Assembly (NCBI GenBank): GCA_947632165.1
Contig: CANROI010000028.1
Span: 1-11,701, forward strand
Origin: an uncultured Clostridia bacterium
GTDB taxonomy: Bacteria; Bacillota; Clostridia; Christensenellales; Borkfalkiaceae
DNA length: 11,701 nucleotides
Direction: 5' to 3'
Both the position numbers and the translations under genes were made by a program. Positions 1-7,387 of this stretch are shown here, piece after piece. The number at the start of each line of letters is the position of its first letter. The first letter of the stretch is position 1. Below the pieces are notes generated by a model. It saw nothing but the letters and a program-made list of their open reading frames with translations, had not been told where the DNA came from and ran no database searches.

Positions 1-750
1 GAGGGTGCCGTTGGCCGTGAAGGGCTCCCGCCCCTTCGCCTCGAGGATGTCGATCTCGCCGCTGCTCGCCCAGCCGCCATAGACGTTTCCCGTCGATTGG
101 GGCCCATCGGGCTGCGGCAGCATCCAGAATGCGGGCCACATGCCCCGCTCCGCGGGGAGTTTGATGCGCGCCTCCGCATAGCCGTAGGTGAAGGAATAGC
201 GGTCGCGCGTGATGATCCGCGCCGAAGTGAAGGAGCAGTCCTCCGCCTCCTCGTGGCGGGCGGTGATGACGAGTTTCCCTTCCGAGACCCGCACCGCTTC
301 CTTCGTGTAATACTGCAGTTCGTTGTTCCCCCAATGGCGGGGACCGGTGATCCCGTGATAATCGTCGCGGACGCCGAGTTGATAGTCCCACTTCGTCTCG
401 TCGAGCGCGGCGCCGAAAAATTCGTCGTTCCAGACGAGCGCGGCGCCCTCGATCGGGCAGTCTGCCTTTACCTCTACCGTGCAGGAGGCGCTCGCCCGGC
501 CCGCCCGCGCGGTGATCACCGCGCTGCCGGCCGATCTGCCCTCTACCGTCCCCCCGTGCACGGAAGCGACCTTCTCGTCGCTCGAACTCCAGACGACCTC
601 GCCCGGAGCGGTTGCGGTGAGCTGCAAGGTTTCGCCCGTATCGAGCACCGCGCGCTCCGCAGAGAGTTGCACCGTCGGCTCCGCACAGGAGACCGCAAGG
701 CACAGCGCCGCGGCAAGCAGAACGACCGGTTGAAAGAAGAGACGCTTCAC
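1..750 (-). CDS. GH16 family beta-glucanase lipoprotein with Ig-like domain (C-terminus cut by window edge)
   Basis: Secreted, membrane-anchored glycoside hydrolase expected to cut beta-1,3 or mixed beta-glucans outside the cell. The first 250 codons are visible and the gene continues past base 1. The start is GTG at 750, with GAGGGAG 7 bases upstream; no ATG fits. Residues 1-22 form a lipoprotein signal peptide ending in AVSC (Cys22). Residues about 26-93 look like a bacterial Ig-like (Big_2) domain, with VVWSSSDEKVASV and a following GSAVITA-type strand. GH16 starts near residue 104 (LVWNDEFFG...DETKW) and carries WGNNELQYYT (140-149), MWPAFWMLP (204-212) and the family active site GEIDILE (231-237; by family, Glu232 is the nucleophile and Glu237 the acid/base). 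A strong promoter lies at 844-872. GH16 assignment is firm; the exact substrate (laminarin, lichenan, other) cannot be told. Confidence 0.93.
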   Translation of the reverse strand, partial: MKRLFFQPVVLLAAALCLAVSCAEPTVQLSAERAVLDTGETLQLTATAPGEVVWSSSDEKVASVHGGTVEGRSAGSAVITARAGRASASCTVEVKADCPIEGAALVWNDEFFGAALDETKWDYQLGVRDDYHGITGPRHWGNNELQYYTKEAVRVSEGKLVITARHEEAEDCSFTSARIITRDRYSFTYGYAEARIKLPAERGMWPAFWMLPQPDGPQSTGNVYGGWASSGEIDILEAKGREPFTANGTL

Positions 751-779
751 TGTTGTGCTCCCTCGGATAATTGTTTTTT

Positions 780-820
780 CTGCACAGTTATGATGTGCAG
801 AAAGGGGGCGCGCCCCCTTT
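780..820. other. Tandem hairpins in the GH16 leader: 20-base perfect palindrome plus 7-bp stem-loop
   Basis: Bases 801-820 read AAAGGGGGCGCGCCCCCTTT, a perfect palindrome (8-bp stem, CGCG loop). Next to it CTGCACA and TGTGCAG (780-786 and 794-800) form a 7-bp stem with a 7-base loop. Both lie inside the predicted leader of the GH16 gene. On the plus strand the palindrome is followed by GCTTTTTT, like an intrinsic terminator pointing right, but no plus-strand gene ends here. The role is unknown: it could block antisense reading, protect the mRNA, or bind a regulator. Confidence 0.6.
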
Positions 821-843
821 GCTTTTTTCGGTTTTGCAGATGT

Positions 844-872
844 ATTCTATCACAAATGCGTGCCAAATTCAA
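844..872 (-). promoter_or_regulatory. Sigma-A promoter for the GH16 gene
   Basis: On the minus strand TTGAAT (872-867), a 17-base spacer and TAGAAT (849-844) give a good sigma-A promoter. Transcription would start near 837, leaving a leader of about 87 bases that contains two hairpins before the GTG start at 750. Confidence 0.75.
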
Positions 873-908
873 GAGATTTTCGGAAAATTTTTCCGAAAAT
901 CGTGTGAA

Positions 909-945
909 AAAAACCTTCCCCACCGGGAAAATAGGGAAGGTTTTT
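909..945 (-). terminator. Intrinsic terminator of the zinc ribbon gene
   Basis: AAAAACCTTCCC (909-920) pairs with GGGAAGGTTTTT (934-945) around a 13-base loop. Read on the minus strand, the stem ends in seven T (913-907). It sits about 50 bases past the stop codon of the small zinc ribbon gene. The sequence is nearly symmetric, so it could also stop plus-strand transcripts. Confidence 0.8.
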
Positions 946-993
946 CATCATATCATGATAGACTCGATATGTTGAAGAGATCTCGGAGGTCGC

Positions 994-1191
994 TCACCGG
1001 CAGCCGCCGCAGGTGCTGCAGTTCCCGCTGCACTTTTTGGCGGGCTTGCCCGTTGCGGAGTACACCGCGCCCGCCCAGACGCGCTTTGCCGCAGCGCCGC
1101 AGGCGGGGCAGGTCACCTCTTCGTCGTGCCGTTTTACAAGTTCTTCGAATTTTTTCCCGCAGGCGGGACATTCGTATTCCAAAATAGGCAT
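994..1191 (-). CDS. FmdB-like putative regulatory protein with zinc ribbon
   Basis: A 65-residue protein that begins MPILEYECPACGKKFE and carries a second CPACG knuckle (residues 28-32), the layout of the FmdB-type zinc ribbon family. The two CxxC pairs (Cys8/Cys11 and Cys28/Cys31) should bind one zinc. The tail has a further Cys cluster (CSGNCSTCGGC), common in this family. The family name comes from a proposed regulator of formamidase genes, but its function in Firmicutes is not established and no formamidase gene is nearby. The ATG at 1191 has AGAGGAG 5 bases upstream. The gene has its own promoter (1215-1243) and terminator (909-945), so it is probably a single-gene transcript. Confidence 0.9.
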   Translation of the reverse strand: MPILEYECPACGKKFEELVKRHDEEVTCPACGAAAKRVWAGAVYSATGKPAKKCSGNCSTCGGCR

Positions 1192-1214
1192 ATGCGCTCC
1201 TCTTTCGTTGCACC

Positions 1215-1243
1215 ATTATACGCTTCCGTGCGGGAAAATGCAA
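1215..1243 (-). promoter_or_regulatory. Sigma-A promoter for the zinc ribbon gene
   Basis: TTGCAT (1243-1238), a 17-base spacer and a perfect TATAAT (1220-1215) on the minus strand, 24 bases before the ATG. The -35 box lies 7 bases past the stop of the upstream peptidase gene and overlaps a weak A/T-rich inverted repeat (AAAATGC/GCATTTT, 1236-1251). Confidence 0.8.
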
Positions 1244-1250
1244 GCATTTT

Positions 1251-2687
1251 TCAGATCACGCATTTCCCCTCGGTGAAGGAGCGGAAGAGCTCCTCCGCGT
1301 TCCCCGAAAAACAGGAGATGAAGTCCTCGGGCGAGGCGATCCTGCCCGAATAGGAGGAGACGTAGTTTTTGAGCCCCGAGAAGAACTTTCTGTCCCCGAG
1401 TACGAGGCGCACGCGGTCGAGGAGGATCACGCCCTTGTCATAGGCGATGTTGCGGTATTCATAGTCCCCCGAATAGGAAGTGAGCGGGCGGTTCATCGTC
1501 GTATCCGCCTCGCCCGAGAGCTGGGAGCGCACCGAAAAGAAGGCGCGGAAGCCCTCTTCGGAGCGCTTGATGCAGTTCTCATAGGTGTCGCCGTACTCGG
1601 GATAGGCCCCCAAAAAGAGCGCCGCGGAATACTCGGCGAGCCCCTCGTCCTGCCAGGCGTTCTCGAACTGATTGCTGCCCACCATCGCATACCACCACTG
1701 ATGCGCCGTCTCGTGCGCGACGACGGCGGGGACGTCCTTCGCGACGAGGGAAGAGGAGATCATCGAAAGCCCCGTGTACTCCATGCCGCCGTAGGGAAAG
1801 TCCGTCTCCACCACGACGTAGCGCGGATAGGCATAGCCGCCGAAGGTGCGCGAGAAATAGGCGAGGCTGTCCTTTGCCGCCTTGAACGCCGTCTCGGGGG
1901 CCTTGTCGCCCCTGTACCAATATTCGAGCGTGACGCCGTCCGCCTCGTCCTTGAGGCAGTTGAGCTCCTTCCCCAAAACGAACGCGATGTCGCGCACATT
2001 TTCGGCGTTTGCGCGGAAGGTCTTTTTCCCGCCCGAAAGCATCGCCTCGCCCGCGCAGGCGCAGGCGATCTTGTAGTCCTCGGGCACGGTGAGCGCGACG
2101 GTGTAGTCGGCGCATTCGCTCACGAAGGGGTCGCCGCTCGGGGAGTAGACATATTCGAGCCAACCGCTTTGCCCGCGCGCACAGAGCACGGGATAGAACC
2201 CCGCGAGATTGACGTTGTGCTCCCCGATCCCGAGGCGGTGGTTGATCTTCGCGAGCGTCACCTCGAAGGTCATCGCGATCGTCGTCTCCTCGTCGGGATA
2301 GAGCGGTTCGGAGAGGGTGACGGAGAGGATGTTCTCATCCTCGCCCGAGACCCCGAAGCCCGCCGCTCCCTCGACGGAAGAGACCGTGATCCCGCCATAA
2401 CTCTTGCCCGCATAGTAGGCGGCGGGCGCATAGAGATCGGAGACGGGGGCGTACTTTGCGCCCTCGCGGTAGGCGTTGGGCCAGAGTTCGAAGGAGAGAG
2501 ACTCGAGCGCGGTCTCACCCGGATTGGGAACGGTGACCGTCATTTCGGCTTTCAGCTTGCCCTCTTCGGGCAGATATTCCGCCCGGATATCGTACGAAGT
2601 GCGGGCGGACGCCCCGCCGCAGGCGGTGAGCCCCGCCGACCCGAACAGCACGATCGCGCCGACGGCGCATGCCAGAAATTTGCGCAT
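1251..2687 (-). CDS. M1 family (gluzincin) metallopeptidase lipoprotein
   Basis: A 478-residue zinc peptidase anchored on the outer face of the membrane; by family it should remove N-terminal residues from peptides. The start is ATG 2687 with GGGAGG 7 bases upstream; a longer frame begins at 2813 but would put 42 unrelated residues before the signal peptide and overlap galM. Residues 1-23 are a lipoprotein signal ending LTAC (Cys23). The substrate-binding motif GGMEYTG (300-306) stands for the family GAMEN motif. HETAH (325-329) followed after 18 residues by Glu348 gives the HExxH-18-E zinc site. Tyr416 in AYDKG matches the transition-state Tyr of M1 enzymes. The C-terminal helical and ERAP-like domains of long aminopeptidases are absent, as in other short bacterial lipoprotein members. 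It lies 76 bases behind galM in the same direction and may share its transcript. Confidence 0.92.
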   Translation of the reverse strand: MRKFLACAVGAIVLFGSAGLTACGGASARTSYDIRAEYLPEEGKLKAEMTVTVPNPGETALESLSFELWPNAYREGAKYAPVSDLYAPAAYYAGKSYGGITVSSVEGAAGFGVSGEDENILSVTLSEPLYPDEETTIAMTFEVTLAKINHRLGIGEHNVNLAGFYPVLCARGQSGWLEYVYSPSGDPFVSECADYTVALTVPEDYKIACACAGEAMLSGGKKTFRANAENVRDIAFVLGKELNCLKDEADGVTLEYWYRGDKAPETAFKAAKDSLAYFSRTFGGYAYPRYVVVETDFPYGGMEYTGLSMISSSLVAKDVPAVVAHETAHQWWYAMVGSNQFENAWQDEGLAEYSAALFLGAYPEYGDTYENCIKRSEEGFRAFFSVRSQLSGEADTTMNRPLTSYSGDYEYRNIAYDKGVILLDRVRLVLGDRKFFSGLKNYVSSYSGRIASPEDFISCFSGNAEELFRSFTEGKCVI

Positions 2688-2739
2688 AAAAAAACCTCCC
2701 GGGAAGATGTCCCGACAGGTTATTCTATGAGACTTCACG

Positions 2740-2757
2740 CCCGCAATATGCCGGGGA
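2740..2757. promoter_or_regulatory. 18-base palindromic element upstream of the peptidase gene (copy 2)
   Basis: CCCGCAATATGCCGGGGA matches 16 of 18 bases of the element at 5044-5061 in front of galK, in the same orientation to the gene downstream. Both have CCCG/CGGG arms around an 8-base centre. It lies 6 bases past galM, about 12 bases upstream of a possible -10 (TAGAAT, 2727-2722) for the peptidase gene. It may be an operator for a shared regulator; this is inferred from similarity only. Confidence 0.4.
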
Positions 2758-2763
2758 GCGCGG

Positions 2764-3798
2764 TCACGATTCGAATAAATAGGCGGTGGTGTGCTCGTAA
2801 ACTTCGCCCGCATCGAGAATGGAGTTCCCCCGCTCGGCGTATTCGGGCACGTTGACGTTGTTGGGGATCATCTGCGTCTCGAGGCAGAAGCCCATGCGCT
2901 TGCCGTAGAAGGTGCTCTTGCCCTCCTGCTTGAGCCCGTTGCCCGAATAGAACTGCACGGCGGGCATATCGGTGAAACAGGTGAGCCGGATGCCCGTCTC
3001 CGCGCTCTCGGCGGCGGCGCACTTCACATATTCCCCGCAGCGGTTGCGCAGAACGAAGCAGTGGTCATACCCGTTCCCCTGCCGCAGGTCGACGTCGTCC
3101 GCCTCGATGTCCCGTCCGATGGGCTTGGGAGAAGTGAAGTCGAAGGGAGTGCCCTTGACCGCACGGTATCCGCCCACGGGGATCATGAGGGGGGTGGTCG
3201 GCGTGATGAAGTCGCTCTCGATGAGGAGCGTCTGACCGAGGATCTCCCCGCTCGCCTCCCCGCTGAGGTTGAAATAGGTGTGATTGGTGAGATTGACCGC
3301 CGTTTTCCGGTCGGAGACGGCGCGGTAGCGGATCTTCAGTTCGCCCCCGCGGAAGGTGTAGATGACTCTCGTTTGCAGATTGCCCGGATAGCACATATCC
3401 CCGTCGGGCGAGAAGAGCTTTAAGATGAGTTCGTCGCCCGCGATCTCGTAGTCCCAGACCTTCTTATTGAAGCCGACCGGGCCGCCGTGATGGTGGTTGC
3501 CGCGGTCGGTGAGGTGGAGCTGATAGAGCTTGCCGTCGATCATGAGTTTGCCCTCGGCAATGCGGTTCGCAAACCTGCCGATGAGGGCGCCGAGGTAGCC
3601 GCGGTTCTTTTCGTAGCCCTCCACGTCGTTGTGCCCGAGCACGACGTCCACGGGGTTGCCGTTCCGGTCGGGAACGACGATGCTCTGCACGACGCCGCCG
3701 TAGTTCAGAATCGTGGCGCGGCGCGCGCCGTCATGAAATGTGAAGGAACAGACCTCCCGTCCGTCCTCCGTGTTGCCGAAAAATTGCTTTGTGATCAT
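2764..3798 (-). CDS. galM: Aldose 1-epimerase (mutarotase)
   Basis: Interconverts the beta and alpha anomers of D-galactose (and glucose) in the cytoplasm, feeding galactokinase, which takes the alpha form. The 344-residue length is normal. Motifs are GRFANRI (74-80), NHHHGG (101-106), TNHTYFNLSG (171-180), GYDHCF (243-248) and ETQMIPNN (307-314). By comparison with the well-studied Lactococcus enzyme, His104 and His173 should bind and protonate the sugar, Asp245 should hold it, and Glu307 should be the catalytic base; all are present. The ATG at 3798 has AAGGAG 6 bases upstream. The gene starts 21 bases after the galK stop, so the two are almost certainly one operon. Confidence 0.96.
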   Translation of the reverse strand: MITKQFFGNTEDGREVCSFTFHDGARRATILNYGGVVQSIVVPDRNGNPVDVVLGHNDVEGYEKNRGYLGALIGRFANRIAEGKLMIDGKLYQLHLTDRGNHHHGGPVGFNKKVWDYEIAGDELILKLFSPDGDMCYPGNLQTRVIYTFRGGELKIRYRAVSDRKTAVNLTNHTYFNLSGEASGEILGQTLLIESDFITPTTPLMIPVGGYRAVKGTPFDFTSPKPIGRDIEADDVDLRQGNGYDHCFVLRNRCGEYVKCAAAESAETGIRLTCFTDMPAVQFYSGNGLKQEGKSTFYGKRMGFCLETQMIPNNVNVPEYAERGNSILDAGEVYEHTTAYLFES

Positions 3799-3819
3799 AT
3801 CGTTCTCCTTGCGCCGCGG

Positions 3820-5004
3820 TCAGTCGGTCTCGCAGGCGCCGCGGTCGCGGAAATCCGCGTAGAATACGTTCTCTCTGCCGAACACGCGCGCCATCTCCCT
3901 GCCGTAGCGCCGTTCTTCGCCCTCGGGGCAAAATGCGATGAGCGAGCCCGCAAAGCCGCCGCCCTGCAGGCGGCAGGCGCCGTCTTTCAGAAGCCGTTCG
4001 CTCATCTTGGCGGCGAGCACAAGGGGCTGGCGGATATCCCCCGGCACATAACAGTTCTGGAGGATCGCGAGGCTGCTCCTGCCGCTCTCGTTCACTTGTG
4101 TGAGGAAGCAGGCGAGATCCCCGCGCTCGAGCGCTTCGGCGGCGCGGTCCACCCGCTCGTTCTCTTCGAAGAAGTGATAGGCGCGCAGGATCGCACGGTC
4201 GCTCACCCGCTTGCGGAGGCGCGAAAGGTTCTCCTCGAGGTCGGTGAGCGTGAGTTCTCTCAGATAGGTCTTCCCGAAGAAAGAGGCGACTTCCGACATC
4301 TCGCGCAGAATATCGGCATAGTGGGAGGTGAGCGCCGCATGGGAGCCGCCCGTGTTCGTAAGGACAAGGCGGTAGCCACGCGGCTGCGGAACGTGCCTTA
4401 TGAGCGGCTCTTCCGCGCCGAAGTCGATCTTATCGAGCCCGCCGCAGGCAATGCCCATCTGGTCGAGCAGCCCGCACGGCTTGCCAAAGTGGACGTTCTC
4501 CGCATACTGCGCCGCCCGCGCCTTTTCGATGGGCGAGAGCGTGCCGCCGCAGTAAAAGACATTCTCGATCTCCGCGACGAGCACTTCGAAGGCGGCCGAG
4601 GAGGAAACGCCCGCGCCGCGGAACACATTGCTGTGGGTGACGGCGGAAAAACCGCCGAATCCGTAGCCCATCCGGGCAAAATAGTGGAGCACGCCGCGCG
4701 CCAGAGCGACGGACTTCCCCTTCTCCCGCTCACGGCTCCCGAGATCGTAGATCGAAAAGCGGATGGGCGCGAACGAATCGGAGGAGATCTCCACCACGCC
4801 GTCCGAACGGGGCGCCGCCGCGCAGAGGATATCGCAGGAGATTGCCGAGACGATCACCTTGCCGAGGTTGTGGTCGGTGTGGTTGCCCACGATCTCCGCC
4901 CGCCCCGGGGAAGAGAACCAACGCGGCTCCGTGCCGTAAAGTGTGCGGAAGGACTCCGATAGGCCCTCTCTTCTTCTGTTTTCGTAATCGCCGATCGTCT
5001 CCAT
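3820..5004 (-). CDS. galK: Galactokinase
   Basis: Phosphorylates alpha-D-galactose at C1 with ATP, the first committed step of the Leloir pathway, in the cytoplasm. The protein has 394 residues, typical for the family. The galactokinase signature is SPGRAEIVGNHTDHNLG (32-48), a variant common in clostridial enzymes in place of GRvNLIGEHTDY. The GHMP ATP loop is GAGVSSSAA (130-138), Asp181 in LLDQMG fits the catalytic Asp, and GGGFAGSLIAF (348-358) is GHMP motif 3. The ATG at 5004 has GGAGG 8 bases upstream and a strong promoter at 5063-5091. galM follows after 21 bases; galT and galE are not in the window. Confidence 0.96.
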   Translation of the reverse strand: METIGDYENRRREGLSESFRTLYGTEPRWFSSPGRAEIVGNHTDHNLGKVIVSAISCDILCAAAPRSDGVVEISSDSFAPIRFSIYDLGSREREKGKSVALARGVLHYFARMGYGFGGFSAVTHSNVFRGAGVSSSAAFEVLVAEIENVFYCGGTLSPIEKARAAQYAENVHFGKPCGLLDQMGIACGGLDKIDFGAEEPLIRHVPQPRGYRLVLTNTGGSHAALTSHYADILREMSEVASFFGKTYLRELTLTDLEENLSRLRKRVSDRAILRAYHFFEENERVDRAAEALERGDLACFLTQVNESGRSSLAILQNCYVPGDIRQPLVLAAKMSERLLKDGACRLQGGGFAGSLIAFCPEGEERRYGREMARVFGRENVFYADFRDRGACETD

Positions 5005-5043
5005 ATCACCGGCCTCCGTAAAAATTTCCCATGAGGGACTGCT

Positions 5044-5061
5044 CCCGCAATGTTCCGGGGA
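5044..5061. promoter_or_regulatory. 18-base palindromic element at the galK transcription start (copy 1)
   Basis: CCCGCAATGTTCCGGGGA lies one base downstream of the galK -10 box, across the expected transcription start. It matches 16 of 18 bases of 2740-2757, upstream of the peptidase gene. A repressor bound here would block the galK promoter. The repeat, its arms (CCCG/CGGG) and its position are visible; the operator role is inferred. Confidence 0.45.
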
Positions 5062-5062
5062 T

Positions 5063-5091
5063 ATTATAGCACATTCCCCGTAAAAAGTAAA
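5063..5091 (-). promoter_or_regulatory. Sigma-A promoter for galK-galM
   Basis: TTTACT (5091-5086), 17-base spacer and perfect TATAAT (5068-5063) on the minus strand. Transcription should start near 5056, giving a leader of about 52 bases. Confidence 0.75.
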
Positions 5092-5123
5092 TAATCTCGG
5101 CGAAAATGAATCATGCTTGATAT

Positions 5124-5813
5124 ATGCAAAAAAAATATCTTCCTTCGCTGCTGTTGCTTGCGGTGCTTCTCACGCTGCTGGCGTTCTGCGGGCTCCGCGC
5201 GCAGGCGACGGTCCCCGCCATCGGCTTTGCGGATGGAAAAAAAGTTTATCTCACTTTCGACGACGGCCCGAGCACAAAGGTGACCGCGCGCGTGCTGGAT
5301 ACGCTCAAAGAGGAGGGCGTCAAGGCGACCTTCTTCATCGTCAGCGACCGCGTCGCGGGCAGGGAAGAAATCCTGAAGCGGACGGCCGCGGAGGGGCACA
5401 CGCTGGGCGTGCATTCCGCAAGCCACCGCTACGACGCCATCTATGCCTCCGATGAGGCGCTCCTCGGCGACGTCGACCGCTGCGCGGAAGTCATAGAGCG
5501 GGTGACGGGCGTGACGCCGCACGTCTACCGCTTCCCCGGAGGGGGCAAAGGAAAAACCGCGCGGGAGCGGCAGACCAAACTGCTCGAAGCGCGCGGATAT
5601 CGCGTGGTGCTCTGGAATGCGGTGTGCGGGGACGAGGAGATCCCCTGCGCGAGCGCGGAGATGCTCGTCGCCGAGACGGAAAAGACCTCGGCGGGCAAAG
5701 AGACGGTGGTGCTGCTTCTGCACGACTCCGCCCATCACGCGGCGACCGCCGAAGCGCTCCCCCGCATCATCGCCTATTATCGTTCGCTCGGCTACACCTT
5801 CTGCCAGTTCTGA
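5124..5813 (+). CDS. Polysaccharide deacetylase (NodB homology domain, peptidoglycan or chitooligosaccharide deacetylase type)
   Basis: A metal-dependent carbohydrate esterase (CE4) that removes acetyl groups from N-acetylated sugars, most likely cell-wall glycan, outside the membrane. Residues 5-26 form a hydrophobic signal or anchor segment. NodB motifs appear in order: TFDDGP (44-49; Asp46 base, Asp47 metal), HSASH (97-101; metal His97 and His101), RFPGG (136-140), a tryptophan motif around LWNAVCGD (163-170) and LLLHD (197-201; His200). At 229 residues it is little more than signal plus catalytic domain. The start has no clear ribosome binding site; the nearest other ATGs are out of frame. 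It diverges from galK across 119 bases and its stop lies 2 bases from the end of aspA. Confidence 0.94.
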   Translation: MQKKYLPSLLLLAVLLTLLAFCGLRAQATVPAIGFADGKKVYLTFDDGPSTKVTARVLDTLKEEGVKATFFIVSDRVAGREEILKRTAAEGHTLGVHSASHRYDAIYASDEALLGDVDRCAEVIERVTGVTPHVYRFPGGGKGKTARERQTKLLEARGYRVVLWNAVCGDEEIPCASAEMLVAETEKTSAGKETVVLLLHDSAHHAATAEALPRIIAYYRSLGYTFCQF

Positions 5814-5815
5814 GA

Positions 5816-7219
5816 TCAGCCCTTCCCGCCGCAGGGCTCCGTCAGAACGAGCGGATCGAGCACTTCGTCGAGCTTTTTCTCGTCCATGAGCCCCTCTCTG
5901 AGGACGATCGACTTGATGGACTGCCCCGTTCTGAGCGACTCTTTTGCGATCTCGGCGGCCTTGAGGTAGCCGATGTAGGGATTGAGCGCCGTCACAATGC
6001 CCACGCTCCGGTTGACCCATTCGGCGCAGCGCTCCTTGTTGGCGGTGATGCCCACGATGCAGTTTTCGGAGAGCGTTCTGACGGCACCCGTCAGCGCCCG
6101 GAGGGACTCGAAGAGCTGGTAGAAGATGACGGGCTCGAAGGCGTTGAGCTCGAGCTGGCCCGCCTCCGCCGCCATGGTGACCGTTACATCATGGCCGATC
6201 ACGAGAAACGCGACCTGGTTGACGACTTCCGGAATGACGGGATTGATCTTCCCCGGCATGATCGAGGAGCCGTTTTGTTTTGCGGGCAAAATGATCTCGC
6301 CGAGCCCCGTGCGGGGGCCGCTCGACATGAGCCGCAGATCGTTGCACATCTTGGAGAGGTTGACGGCGAGCGCCTTGAGCGTCCCCGAGACGGCGGCAAA
6401 GCCGTCGACGTTCTGCGTCCCGTCGAAGAGGTCGTCCGCGCGGCTGAGCGCCTCCCCCGTCAGCTGGGAGAGTTCCTGCGTGATGTGGGTGAAATAGGCC
6501 TCTTTCGCGTTGATCGCGGTCCCGATCGCGGTCGCGCCGAGGTTGATGGACCGCATTTCGGAGAGCGAATTTTCGATGCGCTGCCCGGAACGCGCGATGG
6601 CCGTCGCAAAGGCGCGGAACGCCTGCCCCAACCGCATGGGCACCGCGTCCTGCAGCTGCGTTCTGCCCATCTTCAGAATGCCGTCGAACTCGGTGGCCTT
6701 GGCGGAGAGCGCCGCATGCAGGCGCTTGAGCTCCGCGATCAGCTCCGCGGCGAGAGAGAGCACGGTGAGCTTGCCCGCCGTGGGAATGACGTCGTTGGTC
6801 GACTGTTCCATGTTGACATGGTCGTTGGGGCTGATGAGGGCATAGTCCCCCTTCTTGCCGTTGAGATGCTCGATCGCGATATTGGCGATGACCTCGTTCA
6901 CGTTCATGTTTGCCGAGGTCCCCGCGCCGCCCTGCACCGCGTCGACGATAAAGTCGCGCCGATGCTTGCCGTGCAGGATCTCGTCGCAGGCCGCAATGAT
7001 CGCGTCCGCCTTCTCCTGCTCGAGCAGGCCGTAGGCCTTATTGACTTTGGCGGCGGCCTTCTTGATGAGCACGATGTTGCGGACGAACGCGTAATTGAGC
7101 TTCGTGCCCGTGATCTCGAAATTCCCCTTGGCGCGCAGGGTCTGTATGCCGTAGTAGGCGGCGCTGTCCACGGAGAGCTCCCCCACCGAGTCGCGCTCCG
7201 TTCTGAATTCTTTTTCCAT
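5816..7219 (-). CDS. aspA: Aspartate ammonia-lyase (aspartase)
   Basis: Converts L-aspartate reversibly to fumarate and ammonia in the cytoplasm, linking amino acid use with fumarate reduction or the TCA branch. The 467-residue protein belongs to the aspartase/fumarase superfamily: TSANMNVNEV (101-110), EQSTNDVIPT (138-147), GRTQLQDAVPM (185-195) and the signature loop GSSIMPGKINPV (317-328), which holds the catalytic Ser. GRTQLQDAVPM (fumarases usually have GRTHlqDA) favours aspartase over class II fumarase. The ATG at 7219 has AAGGAG 5 bases upstream. A CTCC just before the site could pair with its GGAG. It converges on the deacetylase gene with only 2 bases between stop codons. Confidence 0.95.
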   Translation of the reverse strand: MEKEFRTERDSVGELSVDSAAYYGIQTLRAKGNFEITGTKLNYAFVRNIVLIKKAAAKVNKAYGLLEQEKADAIIAACDEILHGKHRRDFIVDAVQGGAGTSANMNVNEVIANIAIEHLNGKKGDYALISPNDHVNMEQSTNDVIPTAGKLTVLSLAAELIAELKRLHAALSAKATEFDGILKMGRTQLQDAVPMRLGQAFRAFATAIARSGQRIENSLSEMRSINLGATAIGTAINAKEAYFTHITQELSQLTGEALSRADDLFDGTQNVDGFAAVSGTLKALAVNLSKMCNDLRLMSSGPRTGLGEIILPAKQNGSSIMPGKINPVIPEVVNQVAFLVIGHDVTVTMAAEAGQLELNAFEPVIFYQLFESLRALTGAVRTLSENCIVGITANKERCAEWVNRSVGIVTALNPYIGYLKAAEIAKESLRTGQSIKSIVLREGLMDEKKLDEVLDPLVLTEPCGGKG

Positions 7220-7258
7220 ATCTGCTCCTTGCTCCGGAGTTTTTTCCGAATATGCAAT

Positions 7259-7287
7259 ACTTTAACACAGTTTGCAACGAAAAGCAA
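7259..7287 (-). promoter_or_regulatory. Candidate promoter for aspA
   Basis: TTGCTT (7287-7282), 17-base spacer and TAAAGT (7264-7259). An overlapping alternative is TTGCAA (7278-7273) with CATATT 17 bases on. Both are mediocre matches, so the choice is open. Confidence 0.35.
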
Positions 7288-7327
7288 GGATTTTGATCCG
7301 ATTTTTCGCCCGCGGACAAAATTTTAA

Positions 7328-7343
7328 CGCCCCGCGGGGGGCG
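7328..7343 (-). terminator. Probable terminator behind the decayed ABC operon
   Basis: On the minus strand CGCCCC and GGGGCG (7343-7338 and 7333-7328) form a 6-bp GC stem with a 4-base loop, followed by TTAAAATTTT. It would end the accessory operon before the aspA promoter. The tail is interrupted by A, so strength is uncertain. Confidence 0.5.
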
Positions 7344-7387
7344 CGGAGCCCTCCGCCTCGGGCAGAGATTCAGCCTCGGATCGTGAG

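Noticed and set aside
97..975. Long plus-strand open frame over the GH16 region
   Set aside because: It is antisense to a clear GH16 protein with catalytic motif, signal peptide, start and promoter on the minus strand, and its translation is Arg/Ala-rich shadow sequence.
2688..2813. N-terminal extension of the M1 peptidase to ATG 2813
   Set aside because: It would bury the lipoprotein signal 42 residues inside the protein and overlap galM, while ATG 2687 has a good ribosome binding site.
5624..7327. Plus-strand open frame of over 500 codons across aspA
   Set aside because: Opposite strand of a complete aspartase with all signature motifs; high GC leaves long empty frames.
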